Assembly (NCBI RefSeq): GCF_007678455.1 | Contig: NZ_VEEP01000003.1 | Coordinates: 449,569-513,568 of the forward strand | Length of the DNA stretch: 64,000 bases | Direction of reading: 5' to 3' | Source: Cytobacillus oceanisediminis 2691 | Lineage (GTDB): Bacteria; Bacillota; Bacilli; Bacillales; Cytobacillaceae | Shown here: piece after piece, positions 17,728-25,897 of the stretch | Layout: each line of letters begins with the position of its first letter | Numbering within the stretch: the stretch's first letter is position 1 | Made by a program: the position numbers and the translations under genes | Notes under the pieces: generated by a model | What the model was told of the DNA's origin: nothing | The model's database searches: none | The model's input: the letters and a program-made list of their open reading frames with translations, nothing else

Positions 17728-17736
17728 TAGAATGGT

Positions 17737-17766
17737 AAAAGACTGCCCGGTAACAGGCAGTCTTTT
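17737..17766. terminator. bidirectional terminator
   Basis: Stem AAAAGACTGCC / GGCAGTCTTTT (17737-17747 and 17756-17766) between convergent genes; the stem ends in A and T runs, so it can serve both strands. Confidence 0.82.
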
Positions 17767-17769
17767 ATA

Positions 17770-18642
17770 CTAAATAAAGAGTTTCGCATCTTTAGGCAGA
17801 TTCCTGACTTTCAACAAGTACTCCCTCATTTTACGCTCATATTCAATGGGATACTGATACCCCAAACTCTCCCCGACTTCCTGGGCCAGACGGCTGAACA
17901 GGTCTGCAGTCCTGAAAAGGGCTACCCAGTTTTCTTCAATCCCGGCTCCTGCATAAGTCCCCTCCAATTCTGACCATGTTTCGGGGTCCAGGTAACGTTT
18001 GAACCAGCGCCCGAACTTGTTGGGATTTATTGACCAATCATGTTTGACCCCAAGATACCATTCAATTGCTGGCTGAAGGTAATCGAATCGGATCACATTG
18101 TCGAGCATGAATTTCGCAAAATACAGTTCATCACGCCAGAGGCTGTTGGCTACGTATGCCGTATCTCCCCAAAAACTGTTGATGATCTCAGCGTAGATTT
18201 CTTCCGAGGGCCTCTTTGTGATAAAAGCCTTATAGGAAGGAGCGGGCATTCTTTTAGTGTAATCATCCTTGTCCAATAGGACTTTATAGCCATTATCATA
18301 TTTTGCCGGCAGCTCTTTAAGCTTTGTGAGGCTCTTTATGAAATCATTGGTTGATATCTGAAAATCGATTTTTGTGCCATCCTCGTAAAGGACTAGACGC
18401 GTACGCCAGTTCCCGTCCTGCAAAACCACTTTCTTGATGAGCGTACCAAATTGATCGAGCCAGCCATCGTCACTCATAAAACCATCTAAATCATCCACAA
18501 AGATTTCGAAATCATAGTCGGTAAATAAGTCTGTGAAAGCGTGCGGGTTGGCTCGGGAACTTGTCATAAGAACTGTGCGTATATGATCATTTCGCTGTGC
18601 CCAATCAACCAGCAGGCTCAATATTTCTTTTTCCTGTTTCAT
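17770..18642 (-). CDS. aadK: aminoglycoside 6-adenylyltransferase (AadK-like)
   Basis: 290 residues, close to B. subtilis AadK. The ANT(6) signature is TSSRANPHAFTDLFTDYDFE (27-46), with Asp42 and Asp44 as likely metal ligands, followed by conserved WRTRLVLYEDGTKIDFQIS and a helical C-terminal half. ANT(6) enzymes adenylylate streptomycin; chromosomal copies in Bacillus give low-level resistance. GGGAG lies 11 nt before the ATG. It is not linked to any mobile element here, so it looks resident. Confidence 0.88.
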   Translation of the reverse strand: MKQEKEILSLLVDWAQRNDHIRTVLMTSSRANPHAFTDLFTDYDFEIFVDDLDGFMSDDGWLDQFGTLIKKVVLQDGNWRTRLVLYEDGTKIDFQISTNDFIKSLTKLKELPAKYDNGYKVLLDKDDYTKRMPAPSYKAFITKRPSEEIYAEIINSFWGDTAYVANSLWRDELYFAKFMLDNVIRFDYLQPAIEWYLGVKHDWSINPNKFGRWFKRYLDPETWSELEGTYAGAGIEENWVALFRTADLFSRLAQEVGESLGYQYPIEYERKMREYLLKVRNLPKDAKLFI

Positions 18643-18719
18643 CTGCTAATTTCTCCCTTTCGAAACCACTTTACATAATAACTTTATGATTAACAAAGTT
18701 ATCTGGATGCAACCAATCG

Positions 18720-18848
18720 CTATTCACTTCTCCGGCTCTCGTTGTCTTTACTCAACCGTTCAACTTCTTTTTCCAAAAAATCTAGCCGTCGATGGATTCG
18801 GTAAATTATCGGCTAATATCCAATAATGACAATAACCAACCAGCCCAT
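18720..18848 (-). pseudogene. tiny membrane protein gene with in-frame TAG
   Basis: After a GAGGGGG ribosome site an ATG at 18848 opens a 42-residue frame: MGWLVIVIIGY, a TAG (18813-18815), then PIIYRIHRRLDFLEKEVERL and a charged tail. An N-terminal membrane helix followed by a short coiled coil is a common small Bacillus protein layout. The TAG at codon 12 seems to inactivate it. This is the only gene-like item in 18643-19040; the rest of that stretch is AT-rich upstream DNA. Confidence 0.5.
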
Positions 18849-19040
18849 TGATTTCCCCCTCTAAAAAATACTATTTATTATACTTCTTTTATAATTTGAT
18901 TTATCCTTTAATTATAGAGAACAAGCTTTTAATTATTTGAATTCGCCACCCCATTTTGATACAGTTTTAAAAAGGAGTAGTTTTCCCTATATCTGTGTTG
19001 TTAATTACAGTAAAGTATATATTGAGGAGTGTACAAAGAA

Positions 19041-19874
19041 ATGGAATCAACTTTTAACGAAAAAGATATAACCGATTTCATTAAAACAAATAGAGACCAG
19101 TTTGAAAAACAATTATTATCAGAAGCAGTGAATGTTGCTACTAAAATTCACGAAATCCTTCAAAAGGGAAATATTGACCTGTTAAAGAACGCTGAAAAGT
19201 TGATTGTCTACATAGTTGAGGAGCAAGAAGATGAACTGATCGCTTTTGCTGAACAAGAAGGGATCGCCTGGGCAGAACATTCTTTGACTGTTGCCTTCAA
19301 ACTAGAATGGATTCAGGCCATCCGCCGGACGTTATGGCAATTTCTGAACCAGTATGACCAATTGCATAATAATGATACCGATCGCGAGGATTTTTTCCAG
19401 CTGGAGAAAAAGATCAATGACCAGGTAGACCAATTCTTGAATACCTTCTTCTTAACTTATACAAAGTACAAGGATGAACTGCTCAATTCACAGCGAAAAT
19501 TGGTTGAACATCTCTCCGTTCCTATTATCCCTGTCAGCGCTACTGTTGCCGTACTTCCGCTAATCGGGATGATTGATGATTACAGAATGCAGATTATTGA
19601 AGAAAAGGTCCTGATGGATATATCCAGGCTAAAAGTCCAGACCTTGATCATGGACCTATCCGGAATTGCGGATATGGAAATGAACGTCATCGACCATTTC
19701 CAAAAAGTCTTGAATGGTGTTGCCATGATGGGCTCTAAGGCTGTCATAACCGGGATGCGCCCTGAGCTTGTAAGGAAAATGATCCATACTGGAATCAACC
19801 TGGATCAAAAAGCAGATACCAGGGGAACATTACAGCAGACTCTTAGGTCTTATCTAGATAGCGAACCAAAATAA
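19041..19874 (+). CDS. RsbR-type STAS domain stress protein
   Basis: About 277 residues. The N-terminal half (about 1-150) is helical and globin-like in outline, as in the RsbRB/RsbRC/RsbRD group; the C-terminal STAS domain (about 155-270) starts LSVPIIPVSATVAVLPLIG and contains LIMDLSGIADMEMNVIDHF. These proteins form stressosomes with RsbS and RsbT that lead to sigma-B activation. The ATG at 19041 is used, with GAGGAG at 19024-19029. Neighbour of a redox chemoreceptor; partners RsbS/RsbT are not in the window. Confidence 0.85.
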   Translation: MESTFNEKDITDFIKTNRDQFEKQLLSEAVNVATKIHEILQKGNIDLLKNAEKLIVYIVEEQEDELIAFAEQEGIAWAEHSLTVAFKLEWIQAIRRTLWQFLNQYDQLHNNDTDREDFFQLEKKINDQVDQFLNTFFLTYTKYKDELLNSQRKLVEHLSVPIIPVSATVAVLPLIGMIDDYRMQIIEEKVLMDISRLKVQTLIMDLSGIADMEMNVIDHFQKVLNGVAMMGSKAVITGMRPELVRKMIHTGINLDQKADTRGTLQQTLRSYLDSEPK

Positions 19875-19884
19875 AGACACTAAA

Positions 19885-19919
19885 AGCCCCTTTGTTTTTG
19901 ACAAAGGGGCTAGCTTTTT
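19885..19919. terminator. bidirectional terminator
   Basis: Stem AGCCCCTTTG / CAAAGGGGCT (19885-19894, 19902-19911) followed by AGCTTTTTA, between convergent genes. Confidence 0.85.
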
Positions 19920-19923
19920 ATGA

Positions 19924-21258
19924 TTAATGCACTCTCTGATCTAACTCAAGCAGAAGCTTATTATTTTCCTCAATATCGCTGTTGATGCCATCGATCTCTG
20001 AGGAGATATTCAATTCCTGTTGTTTAACTGAGCCAATTTTCCGCTGTTGGGCTTCTTCACGGTCAGTGATGTTTCGCAGACGGTCCGCCAGGGAGGTACT
20101 CTCGTCCTTAATGGACAGTATGCCAGACGAGATCGTTTCCAACTCTTTGTTTTGTGATTTTACCTTTGCGTCAATTTGCTGCATCAGCCCGTCAAAATCA
20201 TTAAATGAAGAGAAACTTGAACTGATTTTATTTTCGATTTCTTCCAGTTGTGTGGAAATGTTTTGTGACGCATCTGAAGAAGCAGCTGCCAGTTTGCCAA
20301 CTTCTTTTGCCACCACTGAAAAACCTTTCCCATGCTCCCCCGCTCTTGCCGCTTCAATGGAAGCATTCAAGGCAAGGATTTTTGTTTGGGCAGAAATTGA
20401 AGAAATAGTCGAGCTGATGCTTCCAATCGTTTGTGTCAAACCCACTAATTCCTTCAGCAATTCAGATGTTTGTTTCATATGGTCAGAGGCCTGTCTATTA
20501 TCCTCTATGACAGCAACAGAGCCATCAACTACCTTATCAATTGCCTCACTGTATCGATTGATCTGTGATTCCATTTGCTCAAATACAGAAAAGAATTGTG
20601 ATAACGCCTCTTTATTCTGAGTTAGCTGATTTTCCAGTTCATGAATGGACGATAGATTGTGTTTGACACTGGTTTGAATTGTATGGGTAGATAATACAAT
20701 ATCCTGGAAGGTCTCCCTCATTGCTCCAACAAAAACAGCAGCGTTCCCGGTACCCTCCGGTTCCTCCCCGGCTTCGCCAGGAAGACGGAATTCATCCACT
20801 TTGCTGAAAATCTCTTCGAGCGCCGGGCGATCGAATTGCGAATCCCCGATATAGCTGTAACGGATGACATGATCTTCATCCAAAATATAGGTGCTTGGAA
20901 TTGCAATCCTGAAACTATCCCATTTAATAGGGACAAATACTTCATATCTCTTAATGACTTGCCTGGATTCATCAGACAAAATCGGAATTTTTATTCCTTC
21001 TTTGTCTACATACGATTGGATTCCTTTTAAATTCTGGCCTGCAATACCCAATACTTGAAGCCCTTTTTCTTTTAGGAAATCATAATGTTCATTCAGCTGG
21101 ACCAGCTGATTCCGGCAGTTCGGTCACCATGTGCCTCTTAAAAAGACAAGAATGACCGGCTGGCCGGAAAAATCAGATAAACTATATTTTGTATTATTTG
21201 TCCCCTGCAGCGTAAAATCCGGTGCTTGCTTGCCTACGTTCAATCCTTTATTGGCCAA
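19924..21258 (-). CDS. redoxin-chemoreceptor fusion, probable selenoprotein (UGA at active site)
   Basis: Read through one TGA (21124-21126), the frame from the TTG at 21258 (GAGGAG upstream) gives 444 residues. Residues 1-150 are an AhpC/TSA-type redoxin: [12 protein letters not shown], then FLRGTW-UGA-PNC, where related proteins have Cys-Pro-x-Cys, so residue 45 would be selenocysteine with Cys48 next to it. From about 165 on is a methyl-accepting chemotaxis signalling coiled coil with its conserved tip ([31 protein letters not shown]). There is no membrane helix, so it would be a cytoplasmic redox-sensing receptor. A tight hairpin follows the UGA. A gene caller treating UGA as stop would start near 21051 and lose the active site. 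The alternative is a nonsense mutation in a Cys codon. Confidence 0.78.
21093..21109 (-). promoter_or_regulatory. candidate bacterial SECIS hairpin
   Basis: Fourteen nt after the TGA, the minus strand holds a 7-bp perfect stem TCAGCTG / CAGCTGA closing a GTC loop. The apical loop begins with G and starts 22 nt after the UGA. Both fit the bacterial SECIS rules as I recall them (stem of at least 4 bp, G within the first two loop bases, loop 16-37 nt from UGA). Confidence 0.6.
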
Positions 21259-21354
21259 TATAATCTCTCCTCTATCTATATCATGCAAAAGCTTGGCTCA
21301 CAGATTATTATCGGCCTAACTAGAACTTTGTTAAAGCTATAACTCTCTAAGAAG

Positions 21355-24300
21355 TCATATCATAAGGATTTCGCGGATATCATCCTCTGTCAGCGTCACT
21401 GAGGATTTTTCTTCAATGATTTCTTCGATCATATTTCGCTTTTTCTCCTGCAGCTCATTCATTTTCTCTTCAATCGTTCCTTTTGAGATTAATTTAATGA
21501 CCTGAACTTTATTTTTCTGGCCCATACGGTGTGCCCGGTCAGCAGCCTGCTCTTCAACCGCTGGATTCCACCATAAATCATAAAGGATGACTGTATCGGC
21601 TCCAGTCAGATTCAAGCCCGTCCCTCCTGCTTTCAATGAAATCAGGAAAAAATCCCGCTCTCCGGCATTGAACTTTTCGCAAGTTTGTACCCGGTCTTCG
21701 GATGGCGTCTGTCCATCCAGGTAAAAGTAGGGAATGCCCTGATATGCTAACTCCCTCGCAATCATGCCAAGCATTTTAGTGAACTGTGAGAAGATCAATA
21801 CCCTCCTGCCAGCATATCTGGATTCCTCGATTATTTTCTTCAATTGTTCAAACTTTGCAGAACTTCCCTTGTATCCATCGACAAACAGGCCCGGGTGGCA
21901 GCAAATTTGCCTGAGTCTGGTAAGTCCGGCGAGGATTTTAATCCGATTTTTTCTGATTGTGTTCTTATCAAGCTGCTTTAAGGTTTGATGACGAAGCTTG
22001 GCCAAATATGCTGCATAAAGCTTCTTTTGTTCAGGAAGCAATTCCACTCTATCAATGGATTCTATTTTTTCAGGCAGCTCTCCAAGTACCTCCTCTTTTA
22101 CTCTCCGCAGCAAGAATGGCCGGATTCTTCGTGCGATTGTTTTGCTTGTCAGATGGCTGTATTCCTTTAATCCCTGGAACAGCTCCGGGAATACTACCCT
22201 GAAAATGGACCACAGTTCTTCTGTTGAGTTTTCAATCGGCGTTCCAGTCAAGGCAAATCGGTGCTCTGCCTGGATATTCATAACCGCCTTTGCCGTTTGC
22301 GTCAACGGATTCTTGAAGGCTTGTGCTTCATCGAAAAAGACAGTATGGAATTTTATTTTTTCATATAAGTGGATGTCTTGCCTTAACAGCATGTAAGAAG
22401 TGATGACGACATCCATTTCCGAAACAGCTGTTAATAGTCTGGCCCGTTCGTTTTTATTTCCGTCAATGATTACAGCATCTATTTCTGGTGTGAATTTCAA
22501 AAATTCACTCAGCCAGTTATAGACCAGTGATGAAGGACAAACAATCAGAATTGGCTGGTTCCTATCCCTTGCATCTGGGAGTTCTGAAGCTATATAAGTG
22601 ATGCTTTGAAGCGTTTTCCCCAGCCCCATGTCATCAGCTAGGATGCCTCCAAAGCCATAACTTGCGATTGTCTTAAGCCACTGGTAGCCCTGCTTTTGGT
22701 ATTCGCGCAAAACTGGCTCTAGTTTTTCAGGAATCACGTATTTAGCTTCTGACGGAAGGGTGATTTCCTCCAAAAATTTCCTGAAGGATTCTTCTGCAAG
22801 AATGACAGATTGATCATCGAATGAATCCAGCATCTGCATTCCCCGTATGATCGGCATGTTCAACCCTTTTTCCAGGTCCTCTGCCTGGATCGGCCCTGCT
22901 TTTAAGAAACGCTGGATTTCTTCCCATTCTCGTGTTTCAAGCGACATTAGCATCCCATTGCGCAAACGGAAGTATTTCTGCTTCTCTTCCAGTGCTTCAA
23001 GGATTTCCCGAATTTGCTTTTCGGCTATTCCATCCATTTCAAACTTGAACTCAAGCCAGTTTGTCCGTTCTTTTTTTACCTTCACACGGATTTGCGGTCT
23101 GGCCGGCTCCCTGAATATCCTGTTCCTGACCGCAGTCGTTGCATAGACCTGAACAAATTTCTGGAGTTTCGGCAGCACATGATACAGGAATTCATATTCG
23201 AGTTCTTCATTATGCAAAAAATAACCGCCATCCGTTTTGGCGAAAGAACTTTCGTCCAGTATATCAATGATCACATCTTCTTTTTCAACATCACGGATCA
23301 ACAGCGAATTCACCCGGGGTTCCCTGTCCTCGAGCGGGTTGAATACAATATTGCCATATTGGAACTCCAGTCCTGCCAGCAATCGGTTATTGACCCTGTC
23401 AAGGTAAAGCTTCGCCGCCAAGGGGTCTGTCAGGAATTGCTTCGCCATATCGCCATCGATTTGCACCTCGCCAATACGGCGCAGGCCGGGAACGACTTTT
23501 TCCACGAAGAATCCCATTTGATCCTGTAAAATTGGAATGCTGTCTGTCTTTGATTTCGCCAGCATATTTTTCAGTTCAAACAATCGGCTGAAATCCTCCG
23601 GGCTTAGTTCCACTAATTGGCTGTTGGACAAAACCACGTTATATTTATCGAAAACAGTCAAAGCATGGATGCCGACAATTTTCAAGGAATAGTCATTCGC
23701 TGTATTTTTTTCAAAATTGAATTCCAGCGGAAGCTTTTCGTTGCTAACAGTGAATTCTGTAATCTCGCCGCCACTTTCCAGTTTTGCATCTGGCACCTTC
23801 CTAAGCAGCTGCAGTATTTGCTGCCAAAATGATGGCGGTATGATCACTATCGAAGCATCGTCTCCTTTATTAATAGCCAAATCCGCATCCTGGACAATTT
23901 GAGTCAGCAGCATAATGACAGAATCCGTTTCATTTTGAAAGCAATGGAGCTGTGGATCGTATTGGAACAGAGGAGAAATCGCTGCTGGCTCGCGTTTCGC
24001 TATACTCAATAAAAAGCTTGCCAGATCATCGACTTTGACTGGCCCCAGGCTGATGGAGACACCTAACAAATTCTCCTGGTTGCTGCCTGCCAGTGGCTTG
24101 ATTACAAACTGAGTATTCAAGATTTTCCTCGTTTCAAAATGCAGCTGATGGCCGCTTTTCCTCCTGGGCTCTTCAGTGAAAATGGCCAGCATTCCATCAG
24201 CAAGTTCGTTTTTCGTTGGAATTATCCTGGTAGTACTTCCCCGCTTCTGTTGATCGAGAATCGCAATCAGGACAGATGCCACATGCTGGCACTCTTGTGT

Positions 24301-24525
24301 GACAGATGCAAGCTTCGGGCATGTGCACTCAGTCTGGAAACGTCCATCCCCGGTATTCATGACAGTGACCTGGAAGTCATCTGCACCTGATACAATTGCT
24401 TCTGCACGATTGGCACTATAATCAGTAAACTTCACTTTATCCGCACGGTAAAACGCATCCCCGCGTTTAAAGGAAACAGTTCCACATAAATCTTTGATGA
24501 GTTTTTGATTCAGTTTGATTTCCAT
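21355..24525 (-). CDS. SWIM zinc-finger SNF2-family helicase
   Basis: 1056 residues. An N-terminal SWIM zinc finger (CTCP .. CQH, about 65-85), then an SNF2-associated region, then the SNF2 ATPase: DDMGLGKT near 628, DEAQAFKNP near 728, and C-terminal motifs SLKAGGTGLNLTGADTV and QAADRAHRMGQ. Such proteins are double-stranded DNA translocases; the bacterial SWIM/SNF2 type has no settled role. Start at 24525 with GGAGGG upstream rather than at 24558. It is in the same direction as the redoxin-chemoreceptor gene but separated by 96 bp. Confidence 0.9.
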   Translation of the reverse strand: MEIKLNQKLIKDLCGTVSFKRGDAFYRADKVKFTDYSANRAEAIVSGADDFQVTVMNTGDGRFQTECTCPKLASVTQECQHVASVLIAILDQQKRGSTTRIIPTKNELADGMLAIFTEEPRRKSGHQLHFETRKILNTQFVIKPLAGSNQENLLGVSISLGPVKVDDLASFLLSIAKREPAAISPLFQYDPQLHCFQNETDSVIMLLTQIVQDADLAINKGDDASIVIIPPSFWQQILQLLRKVPDAKLESGGEITEFTVSNEKLPLEFNFEKNTANDYSLKIVGIHALTVFDKYNVVLSNSQLVELSPEDFSRLFELKNMLAKSKTDSIPILQDQMGFFVEKVVPGLRRIGEVQIDGDMAKQFLTDPLAAKLYLDRVNNRLLAGLEFQYGNIVFNPLEDREPRVNSLLIRDVEKEDVIIDILDESSFAKTDGGYFLHNEELEYEFLYHVLPKLQKFVQVYATTAVRNRIFREPARPQIRVKVKKERTNWLEFKFEMDGIAEKQIREILEALEEKQKYFRLRNGMLMSLETREWEEIQRFLKAGPIQAEDLEKGLNMPIIRGMQMLDSFDDQSVILAEESFRKFLEEITLPSEAKYVIPEKLEPVLREYQKQGYQWLKTIASYGFGGILADDMGLGKTLQSITYIASELPDARDRNQPILIVCPSSLVYNWLSEFLKFTPEIDAVIIDGNKNERARLLTAVSEMDVVITSYMLLRQDIHLYEKIKFHTVFFDEAQAFKNPLTQTAKAVMNIQAEHRFALTGTPIENSTEELWSIFRVVFPELFQGLKEYSHLTSKTIARRIRPFLLRRVKEEVLGELPEKIESIDRVELLPEQKKLYAAYLAKLRHQTLKQLDKNTIRKNRIKILAGLTRLRQICCHPGLFVDGYKGSSAKFEQLKKIIEESRYAGRRVLIFSQFTKMLGMIARELAYQGIPYFYLDGQTPSEDRVQTCEKFNAGERDFFLISLKAGGTGLNLTGADTVILYDLWWNPAVEEQAADRAHRMGQKNKVQVIKLISKGTIEEKMNELQEKKRNMIEEIIEEKSSVTLTEDDIREILMI

Positions 24526-24605
24526 GCCTGCTTCCCTCCTGGCAGATGCGTTTATCAATAATTATTAGTGTAGACTTTATCACAGCATTTGTTAAGCAGG
24601 AATGT

Positions 24606-24632
24606 AAAAAGCATGGAGGATTCTCCATGCTC
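24606..24632 (-). terminator. terminator after the VOC gene
   Basis: On the minus strand GCATGGAG-AATC-CTCCATGC is followed by TTTTTA. Confidence 0.82.
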
Positions 24633-24639
24633 ACAAGGA

Positions 24640-25035
24640 TTAATTAGGCAGATTCAATTGCCAGGAGACGCCAAACCTGTCAACTGTCCAGGCGAATTTT
24701 TTACTGAAGGAATAATCCCCTAAGGGCATTAATACTGAACCTGCTTTAGACAGTTTTTCATACAAATGGTCAATTTCATCTTCAGAACTGCAGGTAAGGT
24801 AGATTGAAAAAGATGGAGTAAACGTGAATTCATGATGTATATTGCTGTCGATGCACATGAATTCCTGCCCTTTTAAGGTAAAGGTCGCCAGAATGACGCT
24901 CCCTTCCTGTCCTGGCCCATCTGATCCATACCTTGATATGGAGGTGATTTTGGAATCTTCGATAAGCGAAGTATAATACTTCATTGCTTCCTCTGCATTA
25001 CCTTCGAACATCAAAAACGGGGTTGCTTTTTCCAT
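24640..25035 (-). CDS. VOC superfamily protein (PhnB/YjdN-like)
   Basis: 131 residues of the glyoxalase/vicinal-oxygen-chelate fold of the 3-demethylubiquinone-methyltransferase-like (PF06983) type: TPFLMFEGNAEEAMKYYTSL at the start and DRFGVSWQLNLP at the end. Enzymatic role unknown. AGGAGG precedes the ATG. It is last in a set with an ArsR regulator and an SRPBCC protein, an arrangement often seen in Bacillus. Confidence 0.85.
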   Translation of the reverse strand: MEKATPFLMFEGNAEEAMKYYTSLIEDSKITSISRYGSDGPGQEGSVILATFTLKGQEFMCIDSNIHHEFTFTPSFSIYLTCSSEDEIDHLYEKLSKAGSVLMPLGDYSFSKKFAWTVDRFGVSWQLNLPN

Positions 25036-25049
25036 GTGATTGCCTCCTA

Positions 25050-25373
25050 TTATTCATCAGATTCCACAAAGTTTTTCAGTGCCGATAATTTGTTATCCCA
25101 ATAGATTTCGAAAAAGGATAGCCATTCCTGTAATTCACGGAGCGGTTCCGGCTGCAATAGGTAACGTGTTTCCCGTCCAATTTTCCTGCTGGTGACGAGC
25201 CCCGCTTCTGATAACACAAATAAATGCTTATTGACGGCAGTCCTGGTTATCGGGAATCTTTCAGTTATGGAGGCGATCGGCATCTCCTTATCGGCAAGAA
25301 GCTTTAAAATTTTTCGGCGAGTCGGATCCGCGACAGCCTGGAACACATCATGTCTCGCTTGAGAAGCTGGCAT
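25050..25373 (-). CDS. ArsR-family transcriptional regulator
   Basis: 107 residues with a winged helix: DVFQAVADPTRRKILKLLAD (about 8-27), the recognition region ITRTAVNKHLFVLSEAGLV and a beta-hairpin wing. No obvious metal-binding cysteine motif, so it is probably not a metal sensor; this subgroup usually accompanies AHSA1/SRPBCC genes. The ATG at 25373 lies right after the SRPBCC stop codon, so translation is coupled. Likely autorepressor at the inverted repeats upstream of the operon. Confidence 0.88.
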   Translation of the reverse strand: MPASQARHDVFQAVADPTRRKILKLLADKEMPIASITERFPITRTAVNKHLFVLSEAGLVTSRKIGRETRYLLQPEPLRELQEWLSFFEIYWDNKLSALKNFVESDE

Positions 25374-25374
25374 G

Positions 25375-25788
25375 TTAACCCTCGATATAGGAAGGAAGTG
25401 CTTCTTTGACGATCTTATCCCAGCCATTATCCATGATACCCTGGACAATTGTGTGTGGCTGGCCGAATTCAGTAACCTTTTCAGGATCCCAGCCGGAGTG
25501 TATTAATGTAAATTCAGTCTTGCCATCAAGATCGCTTAACTCAAATACAAGATGCCAATCCTTTCCCCAGTCAAAACCAAGTCGATTTGGCGGATCCAAT
25601 TCTGTCACCTTGCATGGCGAATCACCAAAAGGCCCAGCGTGCAGAATGAACTCCCTGCCAAGTTCTGCTTCGAACGTATTCGGCATCCACCATGCGGCTA
25701 TTCCTTCCGAAGTGGCAACTGCTTTCCACACTTTTTCAATTGGTGCATTCAATAAGATTGTTTTGCGTATTTCAGGTTGTATAGTCAT
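25375..25788 (-). CDS. SRPBCC (AHSA1-like) domain protein
   Basis: 137 residues with the START-like AHSA1 fold: KTILLNAPIEKVWKAVATSE, WWMPNTFEAELG, and HTIVQGIMDNGWDKI at the C-terminus. It forms a hydrophobic ligand cavity; the ligand is unknown. AGGAGG-like GGAGGT precedes the ATG. First gene of the SRPBCC-ArsR-VOC operon, directly downstream of two TAACAC/GTGTTA operators. Confidence 0.87.
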   Translation of the reverse strand: MTIQPEIRKTILLNAPIEKVWKAVATSEGIAAWWMPNTFEAELGREFILHAGPFGDSPCKVTELDPPNRLGFDWGKDWHLVFELSDLDGKTEFTLIHSGWDPEKVTEFGQPHTIVQGIMDNGWDKIVKEALPSYIEG

Positions 25789-25809
25789 GGTTTGACCTCC
25801 AATGTTTTT

Positions 25810-25859
25810 ATAACACCTTTTTGTGTCACTTTCTAATTTATAACACCATATAGTGTTAT
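25810..25859 (-). promoter_or_regulatory. probable ArsR-type operators
   Basis: A perfect inverted repeat ATAACAC-CATATA-GTGTTAT (25840-25859) and a second, less perfect copy ATAACAC-CTTTTT-GTGTCAC (25810-25829). They lie just before the SRPBCC-ArsR operon and are the natural target of its regulator. Confidence 0.75.
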
Positions 25860-25861
25860 GT

Positions 25862-25897
25862 CAACCAAAAAACCAGATACTTGATCAGTACCTGGTT
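25862..25897 (-). terminator. RNase J gene terminator
   Basis: Imperfect stem AACCAG.. / ..CTGGTT (25871-25897) followed on the minus strand by TTTTTGG; it overlaps the stop codon. Confidence 0.7.

Noticed and set aside
17770-18642. Acquired resistance island around aadK
   Set aside because: No transposase, integrase or repeat boundary is seen, and chromosomal aadK is normal in Bacillus.
18813-18815. Pyrrolysine reading of the TAG in the small protein
   Set aside because: Pyrrolysine is not expected in Bacillus, and nothing else in the window suggests it.
19982-20620. 212-codon plus-strand frame
   Set aside because: Antisense to the chemoreceptor coiled coil, with no ribosome site; a shadow of the real gene.
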